Below, piece by piece: positions 8,726 through 16,527 of a stretch of DNA of 64,000 nt. Each line of letters begins with the position of its first letter. The stretch's first letter is position 1. The translations under genes and the position numbers were made by a program. The DNA is from DASUNP01 sp035249305. Its GTDB lineage: Bacteria; Acidobacteriota; Blastocatellia; UBA7656. Location: contig DATFGQ010000103.1 in the NCBI GenBank assembly GCA_035249305.1, positions 1-64,000 on the forward strand, written 5' to 3'. The notes beneath the pieces are model-generated. The model did no database searches and was not told the origin of the DNA. It worked only from the letters and a program-made list of their open reading frames with translations.

Positions 8726-8875
8726 TTTACGGCTTCCCCTAAACAAAAGCGCCGACAAGTCGCAGCACTCCGAAGGAGCCGCAGCTTATTCGGGTAATGA
8801 ATCCCTCGCAGTAAAATCGCCATAAAAAACTTCTCGCCTGGAGAGCCGTTTTCGGCTAATATTCTTGTGGCCAAA
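8726..8875. repeat. Dispersed palindromic element, copy 2
   Basis: It starts immediately after a stop codon. TTACGGCTTCCCCTAAAC (8727-8744) is the reverse complement of the left part of copy 1, while the right part (GACAAGTCGCAGCACTCCGA, then AGGA) has the same orientation in both. Weak similarity continues to GGAGAGCCGTTTTCGGCTAATAT, matching GGAGAACCTTTTCCTTAT of copy 1. Limits are approximate. Confidence 0.55.
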
Positions 8876-8936
8876 CTCGGTTCCCCCCGCTGGACGGTCT
8901 CTTAGAAATTATTAAGCTCGAACAAGAGGTGAGGGT

Positions 8937-9173
8937 ATGTCTTATCATCGTGACCTTACACGAGAGATCGCCGCGCTCGATGACCTCATTGAGAATCATC
9001 TGAAGCGGCTGGAAGCCAGGGCTACGCCCGATCAACAGGCGATTCTCAACGAGTTGAAGCAGATATTAACGCTCAAGAAAGAGCTTCTTCGGAAGTTGTT
9101 TATCACCGCCGCCCCCGACCAGCGGCAAAGAGAGATGCAGGCGGGCTCACTTCTAAGCGACGACGTTCATTAA
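8937..9173 (+). CDS. Small helical protein of unknown function
   Basis: 78 aa, ATG preceded by GAGGTGAGGGT. The protein is almost entirely predicted amphipathic helix (IAALDDLIENHLKRLEARAT, then ILNELKQILTLKKELLRKLF) and lacks signal, TM segment and cysteine. It could be a small dimeric coiled coil. Its TAA stop overlaps by 4 bp the TAA of the convergent amidase gene, the two sharing a palindromic TTAA. No family is recognised. Confidence 0.65.
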   Translation: MSYHRDLTREIAALDDLIENHLKRLEARATPDQQAILNELKQILTLKKELLRKLFITAAPDQRQREMQAGSLLSDDVH

Positions 9174-10594
9174 GCCGCATCCACGGGCGGGCGTCTCCGG
9201 TGCCAGTCGGTCTCTTTCTGGTAGAGGCTTGCGAGAGCTACGAGCCGCGCCTCGCCCCAAGCCCTACCGGTCAGTTGAATTCCCGTAGGCAGATTATTAG
9301 CCCCGAACCCGTTCGGGATAGAGATCGCCGGCTGCCCCGCGATGTTGCCCGCGGGGATCACGGCGGGGCCGCCGCCCACCCCCGGATAAGCCTTATCGAA
9401 ATCCAGAGCAATCGGGTAAGAGACGGTCGCGCGCGCAGGGGCCACCAGCGCGTCATACCTTGAGTAGAGCTTATCGAGCTCGCGCTTCATGTGCCCGCGA
9501 ATCCGCATGGCCTGTAGATAATCTACGGCGAGCGTCATCGAGGCCGCGTAGCCGCCCCAGCGGTCGTTCGCCTGGCGAAGCTGTGCGGCGCGGCCGCTTT
9601 CGAGCAGGTCGCGGAAGGCGCTCGCGCCCTCGGCGCTGACTATGGTGCCGACGACCGGGCCGAACGGCATATCGGGGAACTCGACCGAATCGTCCACGAC
9701 GGCGAACTTGCGCAGTAGTTTCACGGACTCTTCAAAATTCTTTTTCACCTCGGGCTGCACGCGGTCGGCGGAGCCTTTGATGACTCCGACGCGAAACCGC
9801 CTGGCGGCGCGGCCGACGGGCTCGGGGTAGACGAATTGTCGCGCGGCGGATGTCGGGTCCAACGGGTCGCGGCCCGCGATGGCTGCAAGCACCAGCCCGC
9901 AATCGTCGGCCGTCCGGCACATAGGGCCGAGCTTATCGAGCGTCCAGCTCAGGGCCATCGCCCCGTGGCGGCTCACACGGCCGTAGGTGGGCCGCAGCCC
10001 GGAGACGCCGCAAAAGGCCGACGGCGTGATGATCGAGCCGGAAGTCTCCGAGCCTATCGAGAAGGGCACCAGGGCGGCCGCCGTGGCCGCGCCCGGCCCG
10101 CTCGACGAACCGCCCGACCAGTAATCCATGTTCCAGGGCGTGCGCCCCGGCCCCGTGAAAGAAGCGTCGGCGTTGTTATAGCCGAACCCGCCCGCCAGCT
10201 CCACCATGGCGAGCTTGGCGACAAGCACCGCGCCCGCCTCCCGCAGCCGTTTGACGACCGTGGCGTCATAATCGAATATCTGATCTTTGTAAGGCTCAGC
10301 GCCCCAGGTCGTAGGTATGCCGCGCGTCGCCGCGAGGTCTTTGACGCCGTAAGGTATGCCGTGAAGAGGCCCGCGCCATCGGCCTGCGCGTATCTCGCGG
10401 TCGGCCTCGCGCGCCTCTTTCAGCGCCAGCTCGCGCGTTATCGTCGCCACGGCCCCCAGCCGCTTGCCCAGACGGCTGAGCCGGTCAAGGTAGCTTTCGG
10501 TCAGCGCGACCGACGTGATGCGGCGGGCGCGAATACGCTCGGACAGCTCGCGCACGGACAGGTAGAGCACTTCTTCCGTAATCTCTCTTTGCAT
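9170..10594 (-). CDS. Amidase-signature family hydrolase (GatA-like)
   Basis: 474 aa. ATG 10594 is chosen with GGGGAAG upstream; the frame stays open to 10717 but that part runs through repeat DNA. The amidase signature triad is present: Lys in YGVKDL, the cis-Ser in GGSSSGPGAA and the nucleophile Ser in GSETSGSI. No GatB or GatC gene is near, and the C-terminal tRNA-amidotransferase features are not evident, so a stand-alone amidase for small amides or aryl amides is more likely than the GatCAB subunit. The neighbouring twin-arginine mini-protein gene (10802-11140, same strand) probably belongs with it. The substrate cannot be read from the sequence. Confidence 0.9.
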   Translation of the reverse strand: MQREITEEVLYLSVRELSERIRARRITSVALTESYLDRLSRLGKRLGAVATITRELALKEAREADREIRAGRWRGPLHGIPYGVKDLAATRGIPTTWGAEPYKDQIFDYDATVVKRLREAGAVLVAKLAMVELAGGFGYNNADASFTGPGRTPWNMDYWSGGSSSGPGAATAAALVPFSIGSETSGSIITPSAFCGVSGLRPTYGRVSRHGAMALSWTLDKLGPMCRTADDCGLVLAAIAGRDPLDPTSAARQFVYPEPVGRAARRFRVGVIKGSADRVQPEVKKNFEESVKLLRKFAVVDDSVEFPDMPFGPVVGTIVSAEGASAFRDLLESGRAAQLRQANDRWGGYAASMTLAVDYLQAMRIRGHMKRELDKLYSRYDALVAPARATVSYPIALDFDKAYPGVGGGPAVIPAGNIAGQPAISIPNGFGANNLPTGIQLTGRAWGEARLVALASLYQKETDWHRRRPPVDAA

Positions 10595-10603
10595 ATCTTC
10601 CCC

Positions 10604-10785
10604 AGTCCTGAGTGCTGAGTAATAGTAAGCTACTGGGCTCCGTAGGAGCCGGATGTTTGTAGTTGATCGCCAGGCATGTACATACAACTCCGTAGGAGTT
10701 GAATAACGGACATACAACTCCTACGGAGTTGCGGCGCATTACGCTGTTGTTCTACAAACATAGAGACCCTGCGGGGCTTTTCACA
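10604..10785. repeat. Palindromic repeat cluster (ACTCCGTAGGAGT family)
   Basis: Between the amidase and the twin-arginine gene lie three hairpins with the core CTCCGTAGGAG or CTCCTACGGAG (around 10639, 10687 and 10718), framed by ATGTTTGTAG and CTACAAACAT in inverse orientation. At the left edge is half of the CCTGAGTGCTGAGT motif seen as a full inverted repeat at 22041-22116. GACCCTGCGGGGC adds another short palindrome. No gene is visible here. Confidence 0.75.
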
Positions 10786-10801
10786 CACTACCTCTGCACT
10801 A

Positions 10802-11140
10802 CTAAATGTCAGCCGTGAAGGCGAAGGCCGGCTCATCGCTGTTTACGAGTTTAAACTGCTTCATCCTCTCGGCGTTGCGCTGGCTGCGGTCTATGCTCCG
10901 CTTGACGAGGTTCAACTGCTCTTCGCTGAGGTGCTTGCCGTGGCGTATCTTTACGACTTCGGTCAAGCTCTCGGCGACGGGCGAAGGTTGATCGGCCGGC
11001 GGCGTCTGTTGAATCGAGCTCGCGGGCGCAGGTGTGGCGGCGCGCGATACGACGGGCGCGGCGGCGATGATCGCCAGCGACTTTGCGAACTCGCGGCGGC
11101 CGCTGTCGGCGACGGTCTTCCTGGATTTAATTTTGCTCAA
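10802..11140 (-). CDS. Small twin-arginine-signal protein, probable amidase partner
   Basis: 112 aa from TTG 11140, chosen because AGAGAGGGGG lies 8 nt upstream; TTG 11173 is a weaker alternative. A twin-arginine-like signal (GRREFAKSLAIIAAAPVVSRA) is followed by a Pro/Ala linker and a helical C-terminus with HGKHLSEEQLNLVKRS and KLVNSDEPAFAF. From memory, short proteins with this ending occur beside amidase genes in Acidobacteriota and related phyla; function unknown. It is upstream of the amidase on the same strand, separated by 207 bp of repeats. If the partnership holds, the amidase may work with or be escorted by an exported protein although it has no signal itself. Confidence 0.68.
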   Translation of the reverse strand: MSKIKSRKTVADSGRREFAKSLAIIAAAPVVSRAATPAPASSIQQTPPADQPSPVAESLTEVVKIRHGKHLSEEQLNLVKRSIDRSQRNAERMKQFKLVNSDEPAFAFTADI

Positions 11141-11274
11141 TTGATTCGCCCCCTCTCTTTTTGCAGTCGGCAATTTATAGATTACGGCCGGGCTTTGTCA
11201 AATCCCGCCGCGATAAGTATCATAGCTGCGATTCAATTCAGACCATCAAATAGGTTTAAGAAGAGAGGTGCGCC

Positions 11275-12114
11275 GTGACTAACAGGCTCTTGCTCGCGCT
11301 GCTTGTGATTTCGTTTATATCGATGCCGGCACTCGCGCAGACGCCCCCCGCGCCGGAAGCCGTCTCGCCGACGGGGGCCAAGTTCTACGCCAACCCCGAC
11401 GAGAAGGGCGCGGTCGCCGAGGCGGAAAAGAACCTTTCGGCCGACCCGAAGAACGTCGAGCTGATTATAAAACTCGGCCAGGCTCAAGCCTCGGTCTGGC
11501 GCTACCGCGACGCCATCGCGACCTACACGCGCGGCATCGAGATCGCGCCCGAAAACGCCTTGCTCTATCGTCATCGCGGCCACCGCTACATCTCCACGCG
11601 CCAGTTCGATAAAGCGATCGCCGACCTTGAGCGCGGCGCGAAGCTCGACGCTAAGAATTACGACATCTGGTATCACCTAGGGTTGGCTCACTACCTCAAA
11701 GGCGATTTCGCTCGCGCCGCCGCGGCTTACGAGAAATGCCGCGAGGTGGCCGCAAAAGACGATTCGCTGATAGCCGTCACGGACTGGCTTTACATGACTT
11801 ACAGGCGCGCTAAGAAAGATGCCGAAGCCGCGCAGGCGTTGGAGAGGATCAGGCCCGACATGCAGCCGGGCGAGAACAAGTCCTACTTCGACCGGCTTCT
11901 GTTTTACAAAGGCTTGAAGAAAGAGTCGGAGATTATAAACGACAAGATGACCGACCTTGAGGTGGCCACGGTCGGGTACGGCATAGCGAACTGGCACCTT
12001 TACAACGGCAACGCTGCTAAAGCGAAAGAGTATTTTCAACGAATCGTGTCGGGCAAGTACTGGCCCGCGTTCGGGTTCATAGCGGCCGAGACCGAGTTGA
12101 CTCGCATGCGCTGA
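11275..12114 (+). CDS. Exported tetratricopeptide-repeat protein
   Basis: 279 aa, GTG start with AGAGAGG upstream. A Sec signal peptide (1-21, LLLALLVISFISMPALAQ) precedes a Pro/Ala segment and four or five TPR units (about 45-240) with the 34-residue periodicity, for example RDAIATYTRGIEIAPENALL, DKAIADLERGAKLDAKNYD and ARAAAAYEKCREVAAKDDS. The last helices (NGNAAKAKEYFQRIVSGKYW) cap the solenoid. It is probably periplasmic and binds an unidentified protein. It is transcribed divergently from the twin-arginine gene and followed 49 bp later by the GT39-like gene, possibly in one unit. Confidence 0.85.
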   Translation: MTNRLLLALLVISFISMPALAQTPPAPEAVSPTGAKFYANPDEKGAVAEAEKNLSADPKNVELIIKLGQAQASVWRYRDAIATYTRGIEIAPENALLYRHRGHRYISTRQFDKAIADLERGAKLDAKNYDIWYHLGLAHYLKGDFARAAAAYEKCREVAAKDDSLIAVTDWLYMTYRRAKKDAEAAQALERIRPDMQPGENKSYFDRLLFYKGLKKESEIINDKMTDLEVATVGYGIANWHLYNGNAAKAKEYFQRIVSGKYWPAFGFIAAETELTRMR

Positions 12115-12163
12115 CCTGAAAAGCCGCGCGCGCGCTTGCGCCCACTATCCCCCACTGGTCTTT

Positions 12164-14140
12164 ATGACAGGAAAGCTGCGGGCCTCGCTTAACGAATCAC
12201 GCGACTGGGTGGCGGCCGAACTCGCCCTGCCGCCCGGCCGCCCGCCTAAGCGCGCGACCGTCGTAATCTGCGTCGCCATCTTTTTCGTGGCGCTCGCCGT
12301 CCGCCTGTTGCACTGGCAAGATTCGGGCGTCGAGTTGGCGCTAAAGAACTCCATCATGCACACGATGGGTTCGATCTACGACGACGAGGCGCGCAGGATA
12401 ATGAACGAAGGCGGCGTGCTGATACCGGATGCGCCCGTCGAGGGCGGCAACGCGTGGATGATAGTTCACCCGCCCGGCTATTCGATCCTGATGGCCGCGC
12501 TCTTCAGACTCTTCGGTGAAACCGAGTGGCTCATGCGGCTGGCGCGCGTCATCCTCTCTTCGTTCGGGGCGGTGATAATAACGCTCATCGCCGCTGAGCT
12601 TTTCCCTCGCGGCGTGGCGGTGCTGGCGGGACTGCTGGCGGCGATCTCCCCGCACCTGGCTTATTATTCGCTCTGGCACTCGCCCGACTCACTGGCGCCG
12701 CTCCCGATACTGCTGGCGGTCTTCTTCCTGGTCAGGGCGTGGAAGCGCCCGCGCCTCCGAACCGTTCTCGCGGCCGGGGCGATGGTGGGGCTGTCGTGCT
12801 GGCTCAGGTCGAACGCGCTCTTGCTGGCCCCGTTTCTCAGCCTCGCAATGTTGTTGCTCGTCGATCGGGGCAAGCGGCTCAAGTACTCGGCCGCGATCAC
12901 GCTCGCGGCCGTCGCGGTGATCGCCCCTATAACCGCGCGCAACTGGATTCTGTACGACAGCTTCATCCCGCTGTCGCTAGGCGCGGGGATAACCATGGTC
13001 GAAGGCATAGCCGAGTACGATTACGACAACCGTTTCAACCTGCCCGTCATGGACATCGACGTGCAGACGGAAGAGGCGCGCCGATTGAATCGCCCCGACT
13101 ATCGCCACAACCCGTTCTGGCCCGACGGCGTCAAACGCGACCGCGACCGGTTCAACCGCGCCTCGGGGATCGTTCGCGAGAACCCCGCCTGGTTCTCTAC
13201 GGTAATGTTGCGCCGCATGCGGTTCATGCTCAGGTACAACGATTTCGCCCCGCAGGACCGCCCTTTCAACACGACTATCGCGCCAACGGTCGCCCGAGGC
13301 CCTGGCTTCGGGCACAGGCTTGCGGACGCCGAGGGGCTTGAGCCCGTATGGTCGTCGACTCCCTCAGAGATCGTAGCCGCCGGTGAGCTCTTATCGAGCG
13401 AGGCGAAGGTTACGCTCGCCGCCGGGGGCGCGCTGCTCGGCGTTGAAGCCGATAACAGAGAGCAGGGCGACCAGTTCGCCTCTCAGCTCATACAAGTGCG
13501 CGAGCAGACAGACTACCTCCTCCAGATCCCCTTCAGGCGCGGAGCGCGGCGCGGCGCGTTAAAGGTGAAGGGCGCGGACCCGCGCATCACGCTCGCGTGG
13601 GCGGGCTGGTCCGTCCCGAAGAAGAACAAGAGAGCCGAGCGAGCGGAAGAAGGCAGCCTCGACGAGCAACAGCCGCTCGGCGTTTTACAGGCGCCTTTTG
13701 CCACGGGCGATTTGAGAGAGGTGAGGCTCGTGGTAAGCAGCGACGGCCCGCCGATAGAGAGGCAACTGGTCGATCTGGGCGAGGCCCGTTTATTCGAGCT
13801 CGGCGCGACCCCTTACGCGTGGACCGGCCCGCCGCGCGCCGTCATACGCGGGTTGCAGAAAAATCTCTTCCAGACTGATCGAATGCTCGGGTTGATAGCG
13901 ATAGGCGTCGTCTCGCTCGCCATTGCGCGCCGCGGCCGTGAGCTCTTGCTGCTGCTCGCGGTTCCCGCTTACTACCTTCTGGCGCAATCCTTTTTTCACA
14001 CGGAGTATCGATACATCCTCGCGATCCACTACTTCCTTTTCGCGGTGGCCGCGGTGACTTTGTACCTGGCGGGCAAGGCGCTGTGGCAGGGCGCGCTGTT
14101 AGCGAAGGCGCGTTATTTGCAAACATCCGCTTGCGGGTGA
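12164..14140 (+). CDS. GT39/PMT-family membrane glycosyltransferase
   Basis: 658 aa. A cytoplasmic N-terminus precedes about ten TM helices in the first 300 residues plus a C-terminal group (about 575-645). The first outer loop has the acidic pair expected for a GT-C enzyme (SIYDDEARRI), then HPPGYSIL, the usual PMT_2 layout for transfer from polyprenyl-phosphate sugars. A large outer domain follows the main TM block. It is a diverged paralogue of the gene at 27498-28997: both have (K/M)RDRDR, a related segment ending in a Met-Lys/Arg-Arg-Met pair, and an FHTEYRY / MHTEFRY block near the end. Its 3' end overlaps the convergent S74 gene by 28 bp. The acceptor is unknown. Confidence 0.85.
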   Translation: MTGKLRASLNESRDWVAAELALPPGRPPKRATVVICVAIFFVALAVRLLHWQDSGVELALKNSIMHTMGSIYDDEARRIMNEGGVLIPDAPVEGGNAWMIVHPPGYSILMAALFRLFGETEWLMRLARVILSSFGAVIITLIAAELFPRGVAVLAGLLAAISPHLAYYSLWHSPDSLAPLPILLAVFFLVRAWKRPRLRTVLAAGAMVGLSCWLRSNALLLAPFLSLAMLLLVDRGKRLKYSAAITLAAVAVIAPITARNWILYDSFIPLSLGAGITMVEGIAEYDYDNRFNLPVMDIDVQTEEARRLNRPDYRHNPFWPDGVKRDRDRFNRASGIVRENPAWFSTVMLRRMRFMLRYNDFAPQDRPFNTTIAPTVARGPGFGHRLADAEGLEPVWSSTPSEIVAAGELLSSEAKVTLAAGGALLGVEADNREQGDQFASQLIQVREQTDYLLQIPFRRGARRGALKVKGADPRITLAWAGWSVPKKNKRAERAEEGSLDEQQPLGVLQAPFATGDLREVRLVVSSDGPPIERQLVDLGEARLFELGATPYAWTGPPRAVIRGLQKNLFQTDRMLGLIAIGVVSLAIARRGRELLLLLAVPAYYLLAQSFFHTEYRYILAIHYFLFAVAAVTLYLAGKALWQGALLAKARYLQTSACG

Positions 14141-16512
14141 GCGAGGCAGACGAGCCTCTTCAAAGCGTCAATCCGCCGCTGCTGTTGTTCTATGATCTGT
14201 TGCTGCTCGCGGACGGCGTTGACTAAGACGGTTGTGATCTGTTTGTACTTGACGCCTTCGATCTCGCCTTTCGCGTTGCGCGTGACCAAAAGCGGCTCGA
14301 CTTTTTCAACTTCTTCCGCGCCGAAGCCGACATCACGCAACCCATCGTCATTCCAACTAAAACTGATAGGACGCAAGCGGCGAACAACATCAAGCCCGCT
14401 GACGAAGGGCTGCACTCCGGTTTTGTAACGCAAGGATGACGAGCAAGTTGAGATTTGGCTTGAGCCGTTGCGGCATAGATCGGTGCTGCCGGCAGAGCCG
14501 AAGCTGACGAAGGTGATGGTTCCCGTCACCGTGAGATCATCCGCGACGTTGAGTCTGCCCGGCACCCTGACCTGATCGGTAGACCTGCCGAGCTGAATCG
14601 TGTCGCTTGTGTTGACGACTGCGCCCGAGCCTATGGCCGTGGCAAAGCTGAGATTGCCCGCGCCGACGTTAGCGCTCCAGCCGACTGTGGTGTTGTTATT
14701 GCCGCTGGTGTTGTCGCTGCCTGCCTCTTGACCGATGAACGTGTTGCGGTTGCCGTTTATCGTTCCAGCGCCCGCTCCATAGCCGAAGAAGGAATTGCCG
14801 TTGCCCGCCACGTTTGAGTCGCCCGCTTGACTGCCGAAAAAGGAGTTGAAGAAACCCGTCGTGTTGCCGACGCCCGCATTTGAGCCGAAGAAAGAGTTGT
14901 CGTTTCCCGTCGCCGCCTGTCCGGCTTGAAATCCAAAATATGAGTTCCCGGCCGCCGTCATATTCGCCCGGCCTGCAAACCTGCCGACGAATGTGTTGCC
15001 GCTCGCCGTTGTATTGTTCAGCCCTGCGTTCCCGCCCATAAACGTATTGAAGCTGCCCGTAGAGTTATTCCTGCCCGCGTCGGCTCCGAAGAAGGAGTTC
15101 TCCTGTCCGCCGCCATTCGCGCGGCCTGAGTTCGCGCCGAAGAAAGAGTTGTTGCTTGAGGTATTCGATGAACCCGCGAAGAAACCGAAGAATGAGTTGC
15201 TCACGCCGCCTACGTTCGACAATCCGGCGTTGCTGCCGAAGAAAGAATTTTGCATGCCGGCGACGTTTGATGAGCCTGACAAGAGGCCGAAGAACGAGTT
15301 GCCGCCCGCCACGTTTTGAAACCCTGCGCGATAGCCGAAAAATGAATTGCCCGCGGCTGAAGCGTTTGCATTGCCCGCTTCAGTTCCGAAAAAGGCGTTG
15401 TTTGCGCCTGTAGTATTTACCGCGCCCGCCCGAAAGCCGAAGAAGGAGTTGCTGTTGGCGGTCGAGTTTAATGCTCCGGCGCGGTATCCGAAAAAAGCGT
15501 TCTCTGTGCCGGACGAATTAGCGACGCCCGCAGCAGCGCCGAAGAAAGAGTTCTGGCTGGCTGTGTTGTTAGCGCCCGCGCTGTTGCCAAAGAATGCGTT
15601 CTCGCTGCCGGTCGTGTTGTCAAAGCCCGCGTCTGTGCCGAAGAAGGCATTGCCGCTGCCCGTCGTGTTCGCCATGCCCGACTGACCGCCGAAGAATGAG
15701 TTGCCGCTCGCCGTAGAGTTCTGACCGGCCAGATAACCGAAGTAAGCGTTGAGAGCGCCGGTCGTGTTTGCCGCCCCCGCCGAGCGGCCGAAGAAAGCGT
15801 TGCCCGCGCCAATCGTATTTGTCCCGGCGTTCACCCCGACAAAGAGGTTTGTCGTGCCTGCAATGCTCAAGACGCGGCTGCCTCCGATGTTGTACTGCGT
15901 CGCCGCGTTGAACGTGCCGGCCGTGCCTGAGCCTGTGATGTTGAAATTGCTTCCGGCTTGCTGAGAGGTCGCGTTCTGAATGTAGTTGCCGCTTCCAGCA
16001 GGCACACTCGCCACAGGGATAGCTCCCGTCACCGCCGAGCCCGCGACGCTTTGAATCTGGCTGCTCGTCACACAGTTGACGCAAGCCACAGACAGCCCGT
16101 CCGCGGTCGCCGCGTTCAAGCTCTTTATCGCGTAAGGACTCGACATCACTTCCTGACGCGGCGTAAGCAACGTGAATCCGGCCGCGCCCGATGGCCTCAC
16201 GCTGATCTCAAGAAAGCGTTTATCGCCGGTGAACTGATTGCCGAAGTTTAACTGCACGGTGAAGACACCATTGGTCACAGCGACCGAGAGCAGTTGAAGG
16301 GTCGAGCCTATCTGAGAGCCGCCCTCCGGCTGATCAAAGAGGCGGAACTCGAAATCGTATATTGAGTCTGCCGGGTTGCCTGAATCTGTCAGCCGGCCTT
16401 GATAGGTGAACTCCGTCGTCTGCGCCAGCGCTGTACTTGACGCTGATAGCCATGCCATCATCAAGATCAATTTAACGATCCAGCGAACGCCTTGCCTTCT
16501 TCCGCTTTTCAT
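14113..16512 (-). CDS. Exported tailspike-like protein with FFG repeats and S74 chaperone domain (copy 1)
   Basis: 799 aa. Sec signal (about 1-30, ending STALAQ), then a beta-rich head (FTYQGRLTDSGNPADSIYDF; KRFLEISVRP). A short block with CVNC precedes about 23 repeats of 16-17 residues (N-[AS]-FFG-x-x-AG-x-x-NTTG-x-x; about 225-625), similar to the YadA-head type of left-handed trimeric beta roll. The C-terminal ~107 residues match the peptidase S74 intramolecular chaperone: SSLRYK keeps the Ser-Lys dyad spacing (S692, K697) although the usual Asp after Ser is Ser. GFGAEEVEKVEPLL and a final coiled coil (VREQQQIIEQQQRRIDAL) follow. In phage tailspikes this domain drives trimerisation and then cleaves itself off. 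Probably a surface or released trimeric fibre. Confidence 0.88.
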   Translation of the reverse strand: MKSGRRQGVRWIVKLILMMAWLSASSTALAQTTEFTYQGRLTDSGNPADSIYDFEFRLFDQPEGGSQIGSTLQLLSVAVTNGVFTVQLNFGNQFTGDKRFLEISVRPSGAAGFTLLTPRQEVMSSPYAIKSLNAATADGLSVACVNCVTSSQIQSVAGSAVTGAIPVASVPAGSGNYIQNATSQQAGSNFNITGSGTAGTFNAATQYNIGGSRVLSIAGTTNLFVGVNAGTNTIGAGNAFFGRSAGAANTTGALNAYFGYLAGQNSTASGNSFFGGQSGMANTTGSGNAFFGTDAGFDNTTGSENAFFGNSAGANNTASQNSFFGAAAGVANSSGTENAFFGYRAGALNSTANSNSFFGFRAGAVNTTGANNAFFGTEAGNANASAAGNSFFGYRAGFQNVAGGNSFFGLLSGSSNVAGMQNSFFGSNAGLSNVGGVSNSFFGFFAGSSNTSSNNSFFGANSGRANGGGQENSFFGADAGRNNSTGSFNTFMGGNAGLNNTTASGNTFVGRFAGRANMTAAGNSYFGFQAGQAATGNDNSFFGSNAGVGNTTGFFNSFFGSQAGDSNVAGNGNSFFGYGAGAGTINGNRNTFIGQEAGSDNTSGNNNTTVGWSANVGAGNLSFATAIGSGAVVNTSDTIQLGRSTDQVRVPGRLNVADDLTVTGTITFVSFGSAGSTDLCRNGSSQISTCSSSLRYKTGVQPFVSGLDVVRRLRPISFSWNDDGLRDVGFGAEEVEKVEPLLVTRNAKGEIEGVKYKQITTVLVNAVREQQQIIEQQQRRIDALKRLVCLAHPQADVCK

Positions 16513-16527
16513 CTCATCTCTCCGATG

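Noticed and set aside
9170..10594. GatA subunit of the tRNA amidotransferase
   Set aside because: No gatB or gatC nearby and the context (twin-arginine partner) favours a stand-alone amidase.
10595..10717. N-terminal extension of the amidase
   Set aside because: It translates palindromic repeat DNA; ATG 10594 has a ribosome site and the expected family start.
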